A DNA stretch of 64,000 bases from Gamarada debralockiae (lineage: Eukaryota; Ascomycota; Leotiomycetes; Helotiales; Hyphodiscaceae). The stretch lies in the NCBI GenBank assembly GCA_002803225.1, contig NXFV01001601.1:117421-181420 (forward strand). The letters run 5' to 3'. The position numbers were made by a program, and so were the translations under genes. Positions 59,085 to 64,000 of the stretch are shown in pieces. Numbering within the stretch: the first letter of the stretch is position 1; each line of letters starts with the position of its first letter. Under the pieces are notes generated by a model that ran no database searches, was not told the DNA's origin, and saw only the letters and a list, made by a program, of their open reading frames with translations.

Positions 59085-59345
59085 TGGGTGCTCTCAGCAA
59101 GTTGCCCGATTTGAGGGCACAGACCACTACACCAAATGGACGCCTACGCACCAATTTTACAGTACAATTCTGTCTACTAACTGTGCTAGACTATGCTAAT
59201 ACTTTGTCATTTGACCATCTCTATCTCTACAATCATGAAACATCTTTGTATAGAAAAAAATATTAGTATTGTACCTTCCTAAGAACGCGCTTTTATCGGC
59301 GTGGTGATCTGCCCTCAAATCGGCAACTTTGCACTCACTCTGAAA
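59085..59345. mobile_element. MITE-like element with terminal inverted repeats
   Basis: The left arm contains AAGTTGCCCGATTTGAGGGC (from about 59099), and the right arm, read on the opposite strand, AAGTTGCCGATTTGAGGGCA (about 59329 down to 59310); similarity extends outward (GTG.TCTC/GTGAGTGCA) and inward (CAGA.CAC). The interior of about 180 bp is AT-rich without coding capacity. Size and structure fit a small non-autonomous DNA transposon. It lies some 550 bp upstream of the lysyl-tRNA synthetase start. Confidence 0.6.
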
Positions 59346-59896
59346 GTGGGTGTTCGACCCTCAAAAACAGCGACCGAACCTGCCTATTTCGGGTCAGAAC
59401 ACCAGTATCTCGACTTTTATTGTAAATATGTGAGGATCTTTGGTCACAAGAAAATGAGAAAGGGACGATTCAAAACATAAGGCTTTACTAGTTACTTGTG
59501 AGAGGAACCAGACTATCAAATAAAATCTTGAAGATTCAATCAATTGAGTGTTTGGCAAGCTCGAGGGAGCCCCTATTCTTGTCTCCTAGTCTCGTTAAGA
59601 AAGGGATTCAGGAACTCGCGGCTGTTGACTTGATGCAGGTATGAGGTATGTATCTAAAATAATCAAGAACAATAAGAAATGATTGATATCTTATAATCCC
59701 CTTAACCTATAATGCCGTTTCAGTTACGCAGTAATTCCAATCTGAAATGAGGTTGTTGGCCATCTTTGAGACGCGCTTTTCACTTTCTGAGTCACACGTG
59801 ATGACTCAACCCCACCAACGCGAATTTCAAAATATAAAAGTGAATCACACCCCGCCAAACACTCATTTTATCTGAACGAACCACAACACCGCAATC
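59346..59896 (+). promoter_or_regulatory. Upstream region of the lysyl-tRNA synthetase gene
   Basis: 551 bp between the MITE-like element and the ATG. No coding frame. Contains the compact Gcn4/CpcA-type site described separately and a purine/AT-rich leader just before the ATG (AATCATGGCC context). Confidence 0.6.
59788..59808. promoter_or_regulatory. Composite Gcn4/CpcA-type element around an E-box
   Basis: TGAGTCA (59788-59794) is directly followed by CACGTG (59795-59800), one A, and TGACTCA (59802-59808). The two heptamers are the same Gcn4/CPC1 consensus on opposite strands, making a near-perfect 21-bp palindrome 89 bp upstream of the lysyl-tRNA synthetase ATG. Yeast KRS1 is known to be under general amino acid control, so a functional cross-pathway control site is a reasonable inference. 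The central CACGTG could bind a bHLH factor. Confidence 0.75.
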
Positions 59897-61825
59897 ATGG
59901 CCGACGAAGCAAGCTCGTCCGCCGCCCCTCCCACAGAGGGAGTAGCTAATCTCCACCTCGATGAGGTCACCGGCGAAAAGGTATCCAAGTCAGAACTCAA
60001 GAAGCGTCAGAAGCAAAGACAGAAAGAGGAAGAGAAGAAGAAGAAGGAAGCTGCCGCGCCCCCAAAGCCGGTAGCAACTGCCAAGAAGAGCAATGCGGAG
60101 GCAGATGAGAAGGAGCTGAATCCAAACGTATGTTTAAATCGTTCAAAGAAATCCAACGATTGAAAATATAATCATTCAAGCAATCCCAGCGATTCAAAAA
60201 CTAACATGCCGCAGCAATATTTCGAGATTCGGTCCCGCAACATTAACAAGCTCATACAAACCCAGAAGCCAATCCCATTCCCTCACAAGTTCCTCACCAA
60301 TTTCGATCTCCGAAACTTTGTGAGCGATTATGGCTCTCTCAAGTCGGGCGAGGATAAGAAGGAGGTCGTACTTAGGGTTGCGGGCAGGATCTATAACAAG
60401 CGCGCTGCCGGAAACAAGCTCGTCTTCTATGATATTCGAAATGAAGGTGTCAAGGTTCAGGTCATGTGTCAAATTGATTTGAGCGATTCTGCTGTTCCAT
60501 TCGAAGAGCAGCACGAACACTTGCGACGAGGAGATATCATTGGCATTGTGGGATACCCAGGACGAACCGCACCCAAGAACAAGATAGAGAAGGGAGAAGA
60601 AGGAGAGCTTTCAATATTCGCTACGGAGGTTGTTCTGCTTACACCATGTTTGCACCAACTTCCCGACGAGTACTACGGTTTCAAGGACCAGGAGCAAAGA
60701 CATCGCAAGAGATATCTGGATCTTATCATGAACCCACCTACGCGCAACGTCTTCCTCACGCGATCTAAGATGGTCACATACATTCGCCGCTTCTTTGACG
60801 ATCGAGATTTCACAGAAGTTGAGACCCCTATGATGAACTCCATCGCAGGAGGTGCAACAGCCAAGCCATTCAAGACTCACCACAATGACCTTAACATGGA
60901 CATGTTCATGCGTATCGCGCCTGAACTCTACCTCAAGATGCTAGTTGTTGGTGGAATCAACCGTGTCTACGAAATTGGACGTCAGTTCCGAAACGAAGGC
61001 ATTGATCTAACCCATAATCCAGAGTTCACCACTTGCGAGTTCTATCAAGCATATGCGGATGTCTACGATCTCATGGACATGACTGAAGAGCTCGTTTCTG
61101 GCCTTGTCAAGCACCTCACCGGCGGCACCACCACCAAGTTCCACACCCAACATGGCGAGGAGTATGAAGTCAATTGGGCCGGACCATGGCGACGCGTCGA
61201 GATGATCCCCGCACTTGAAGAAGCTACCGGCGAGAAGTTCCCACCAGCAGACCAACTTCACAACGAGGAGAGCAATGCATTCTTCAAGCGCGTTCTCAAG
61301 AAGATGAATGTTGAATGCTCGCCACCCCTCACCAACGCTCGAATGCTGGACAAGCTCGTCGGCGAGTTTATTGAGGAAACCTGCATTAACCCTACTTTCA
61401 TTACAGAACACCCCCAAATGATGTCGCCACTCGCCAAGGCCCACCGGTCCAAGCCAGGACTCTGTGAGCGTTTCGAGGCATTCGTTTGCAAGAAGGAGAT
61501 TGTCAATGCGTATACCGAGTTGAACAATCCATTCGACCAGCGTCTGAGGTTCGAGGAACAGGCTCGCCAGAAGGAGCAGGGAGACGACGAGGCGCAGATG
61601 GTGGATGAGACGTTCTGCAATGCTCTGGAGTATGGCCTTCCACCAACAGGTGGCTGGGGCATGGGTATTGATCGTCTTGTTATGTTTTTGACGGACAATT
61701 ACTCAATCAAGGAAGTGTTGGCGTTCCCGTTCATGAAGGAGGATACTAGCAAGAACCGGGAGAAGCTGGCTGCTGAGGAAGTTGGTATTGAACCCCAGGC
61801 TGAAGAGGGAATTGCTCACAAGTGA
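59897..61825 (+). CDS. KRS1: Lysyl-tRNA synthetase, cytosolic (class IIb)
   Basis: Two exons, 59897-60127 and 60215-61825, with an 87-bp intron (GTATGT...GCAG); 613 residues. The N-terminus has the eukaryotic lysine-rich helix ([21 protein letters not shown]) that aids tRNA binding, and no mitochondrial presequence. The OB-fold anticodon domain spans about 110-240 ([34 protein letters not shown]). The class II core follows: [12 protein letters not shown], motif 1 region ([17 protein letters not shown]), [16 protein letters not shown], motif 2 near residue 326 ([13 protein letters not shown]), [18 protein letters not shown], and motif 3 near 556 ([16 protein letters not shown]). It charges tRNA-Lys with lysine. 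Full length with a short acidic tail. Upstream lies a Gcn4-type element. Confidence 0.98.
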
Positions 61826-62019
61826 ATCGTTCGTTAAGATTGAAGGATTCAAATGAAGTAGTTAACTTAGAGTATCCGTCCGGGTATCCAATGAAAGGAT
61901 TTGCTACCACCCTGGATGGCTCAAATCGTCTGAACCATTGATATTATACCGGATATACTCTAAAAATTACAATCCTGAATTCCATACCCCATTCCCTCAT
62001 TCCAGTTAAGCGATTGACC
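61826..62019. other. Short convergent spacer
   Basis: 194 bp between two converging stops; must contain both 3' ends. Overlapping 3' UTRs are likely. Confidence 0.5.
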
Positions 62020-62839
62020 CTACGCCATCAAAGCAACCAATCCCCCAGCAAAAACGGCTAGTCCTAGCAAAGCTCCCACATCACTCCTCTCCCTAATCCC
62101 TACGCCCGCACTCGACTTCGTCGTCGTGGCCGCGCTAGTACTCGCGCCCGTGCTGCTCGGTGTCTCTTCCGTATTGCTCGTACGGGACACAGTTGACATG
62201 CCAGACATAGATGGCATTGAAGACATAGCAGCAAAAGGAGTGATAGTTGTGAGAACTCCACCTTGCATCGTGGCAGGCGCAGACCCTTTCTCAACCTGAG
62301 CAGCAGCAGCCGCGTAATCGGATACAGTCTGGCCTGAAGGTGGGTTGACGACGCCGACCATGCCTGCTTCGCAATGTCCGGAAAGGGAGCAATAGAACCA
62401 CTACTTGTAGTCAGTCCCATCATTCTCAATCTCGTGACACGACAGGGTGGGGAAGAGGAGAGAGAAGAGGAGACAAAAGAAAAATTTACAATAGGGTCTG
62501 TCGAATTGACGGTAGTAACAAATGTCATGTCACCGCTATCATTGCCTGGGATGTAGCCAGAGAAGAATGCGTCCGTGGCTGGTTGGCAAGGCGTTGAGAA
62601 GGTGGAGGATGCGACGGAGTGACCGCCTGAGCCGGAATAGAAGTGGAATTCTAATCTAGGTTGAATCAGCTTTCTGCGTCCTTTTGAGTATCGGAATTGG
62701 GAGTAGCTCACGTATCACCCATGGCAGCAGTAACAGAATCCGGACTAAACTTCAAGGCGCCATTTTGGCCGACAGCGATGGAGATCGTCGCGGCTCGCAC
62801 CATGGCTGCGAAGACCAGGAATGAGAGAGTTGTGTGCAT
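62020..62839 (-). CDS. Cupredoxin-like, serine-rich GPI-anchored surface protein
   Basis: Three exons, 62839-62712, 62655-62490 and 62400-62020, with introns of 56 and 89 bp, sum to 225 codons (224 aa). Signal peptide at residues 1-17 (TLSFLVFAAMVRA). A cupredoxin-like domain spans about 18-125: ISIAVGQNGALKFSPDSV, GDTLEFHFYSGSGGHSVA, FFSGYIPGNDSGDMTFV, WFYCSLSGHCEAGMVGVV. His 55, Cys 102, His 107 and Met 112 form the type-1 copper ligand set. A Ala/Ser/Thr-rich stalk follows (MSSMPSMSGMSTVS, STGASTSAATTTKSS), and a C-terminal hydrophobic tail (LLGLAVFAGGLVALMA) after a small-residue site fits GPI attachment. Such extracellular serine-rich proteins sit in the fungal wall or plasma membrane; whether they bind copper in vivo or move electrons is unknown. 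All junctions keep frame and restore motifs. Confidence 0.92.
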
Positions 62840-63519
62840 GATTACCGTCCAATCAAAGAGTCTAAATCAGTCAATTCGTCTTCCGCTCTTCGTTCGAAAA
62901 TTGTGGATTAAGTGAGAGCAAATTCGCAGATATGGGCACCTTTCTCAAGATTTGGGGAAGCGCGACGTTTATCAATGAAAGCCAGACAACCTTAACTCAG
63001 CCTATATAATATGCGATTTGACCCCTACATTGTCTTGCGCCAGCCTTTCCGGTATCTTCTCCTTTCACCTTTCACCTTTGACTCACCAATAATTCCCAGC
63101 CCAGTCAGATGCCAGTTGACCGGAATGCCTTGAACCGGCCTCCAAATCCAATGACGAGGCACGCAAAACGTGCGTTCACCAATGATCGTGAAATCTGGCC
63201 CCGGATCGATGTTGTTCCTGCGAACGCCACCCTTCGTTCCCTGTTACATTTCTCCAATCAGCCGACATCAATTACGCCTTTTATCGGTAATTCCAAGAAC
63301 GCTGTGTCGCATGTAGCTATACACTATTCGAATCGGATGACTTGGGATTGTGGTGAAGGAGTGCTAAACTTAAAATAAGCTTTTGATGGTGCTGTTAGTG
63401 GACGATCGGGGCTGGGAGGGTTTGTCAAAACTGGAACGGGATGACAGTCTCGGTAAAGTGAAGATCCGGCGCACCAGGGGTGCCAGGAAAAGTGCTTATG
63501 TAATTAGTAACTAGAACAC
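62840..63519. other. Upstream region of the GPI-anchored protein gene
   Basis: No gene supported; a plus frame at 63109-63378 is motif-less. Confidence 0.45.
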
Positions 63520-63998
63520 CACCAGTGGGTGCACTAATTCGTGGGACATTGGTACTTATTTTGTCCGATTTTACCGAAACCCCACCAAAAGTCAACCTTT
63601 TTAATGCTACAATCCTTCAGCATTTTATATTCGAATAGTACTTCAAACTTAATATATGAATTACTAAGTAAGTTAAATCAATTATAATTTTAAAATATCT
63701 AGATTTCATGTGCTGTTATAAAGTTATTAAAGTATCAAAACAGACATTAAAATTTCACACCCAAATTCGCGAATATTTACTCTTCTTTTATTTTAGCTTT
63801 TTATAACTTTCTATAAATAGGAGATATCCAAATCATGAAAGTGAAAAATCTAATCCAATACTCTTCTTAGTATAGATCTCAAAAAATAGGTAAATCTATT
63901 TAAAGATCGATTTGTTATTAATTTATAAATTCAATGAGTTTGGTGTGGTTTTCGATTGTTATGTACCAGTGTCCCACGAATTAGTGCACCCACTGGTG
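63520..63998. mobile_element. AT-rich element with ~37-bp terminal inverted repeats
   Basis: The left end begins CACCAGTGGGTGCACTAATT (63520) and continues CGTGGGACATTGGTAC; the last bases of the window are its inverse complement with one or two mismatches over about 37 bp (63962-63998). The interior (~400 bp) is AT-rich with no coding frame. CAGTG near the tip is shared with many Tc1/mariner-type ends. This is a MITE or RIP-mutated non-autonomous DNA transposon. Target duplication cannot be read because the right flank is outside the window. Confidence 0.8.
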
Positions 63999-64000
63999 CA

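Noticed and set aside
1..64000. CRISPR arrays, bacterial operons, ribosome-binding sites
   Set aside because: None seen; introns and gene families show this is fungal nuclear DNA.

Overview
The window is nuclear DNA from a filamentous ascomycete (Pezizomycotina). The gene set, family spellings and AT-rich decayed blocks fit Leotiomycetes best, but that class is an inference. The evidence for a fungus is: short spliceosomal introns (46-131 bp in most models) with GTRNGT donors and YAG acceptors; fungal-specific families (HET, RTA1, Zn2Cys6 regulator, CBM1, serine-rich cupredoxin-like GPI protein, PaxU/TMEM53-like hydrolase); and AT-rich islands with stop-ridden gene remnants, as expected from repeat-induced point mutation (RIP). 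All intron boundaries were placed by eye; every model given keeps an open frame across its junctions.

Layout. 1-8.97 kb: a HET-domain gene running off the left edge (minus), an AT-rich gap, a two-exon proline-rich protein, a decayed SDR fragment and a small multi-pass membrane protein. 9-19.4 kb: a very gene-poor stretch with scattered broken coding traces and one plausible small three-exon orphan gene (13.5-13.9 kb). 19.4-25.7 kb: a tubby/LURP-like protein, a repeat-rich gap, then an RTA1-family membrane protein facing a Zn2Cys6 transcription factor tail to tail. 27-37 kb: a housekeeping-like block with an ataxin-10 homologue carrying an N-terminal zinc ribbon and a CNNM/Mam3-type transporter (both minus), then a seven-exon ACC-synthase-like aminotransferase (plus). 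37.5 kb: a small secreted CBM18-CBM18-CBM1 protein.

38-48 kb is a decay zone: an AT-rich island holding a retroposon-like insertion with a 12-bp target duplication, a transporter gene broken by that island, a zinc-finger protein pseudogene, an intact F-box gene whose start codon may be made by splicing, and a cytochrome P450 pseudogene missing its haem-cysteine loop. 49-52.5 kb: a nucleotide-sugar/triose-phosphate-type transporter and COX15 (haem A synthase) are divergently transcribed from about 300 bp. 52.5-59 kb: Myb/SANT-domain and aminoglycoside-phosphotransferase-like pseudogenes, a PaxU/TMEM53-like hydrolase and short repeats. 59-62.8 kb: lysyl-tRNA synthetase, with a striking Gcn4/CpcA-type promoter site, and convergent to it a copper-binding-type GPI-anchored surface protein. 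The right edge is an AT-rich element with terminal inverted repeats.

I see no single new defence- or cluster-like system. Intact core genes sit in compact blocks, separated by islands where transposon remnants and accessory genes (P450, SDR, APH-like, Myb, transporter, zinc finger) have decayed. The best items for follow-up are the zinc-ribbon/ataxin-10 fusion, the catalytic-domain-free CBM18/CBM1 protein, the lysyl-tRNA synthetase promoter element, the split start codon of the F-box gene, and the datable insertions.
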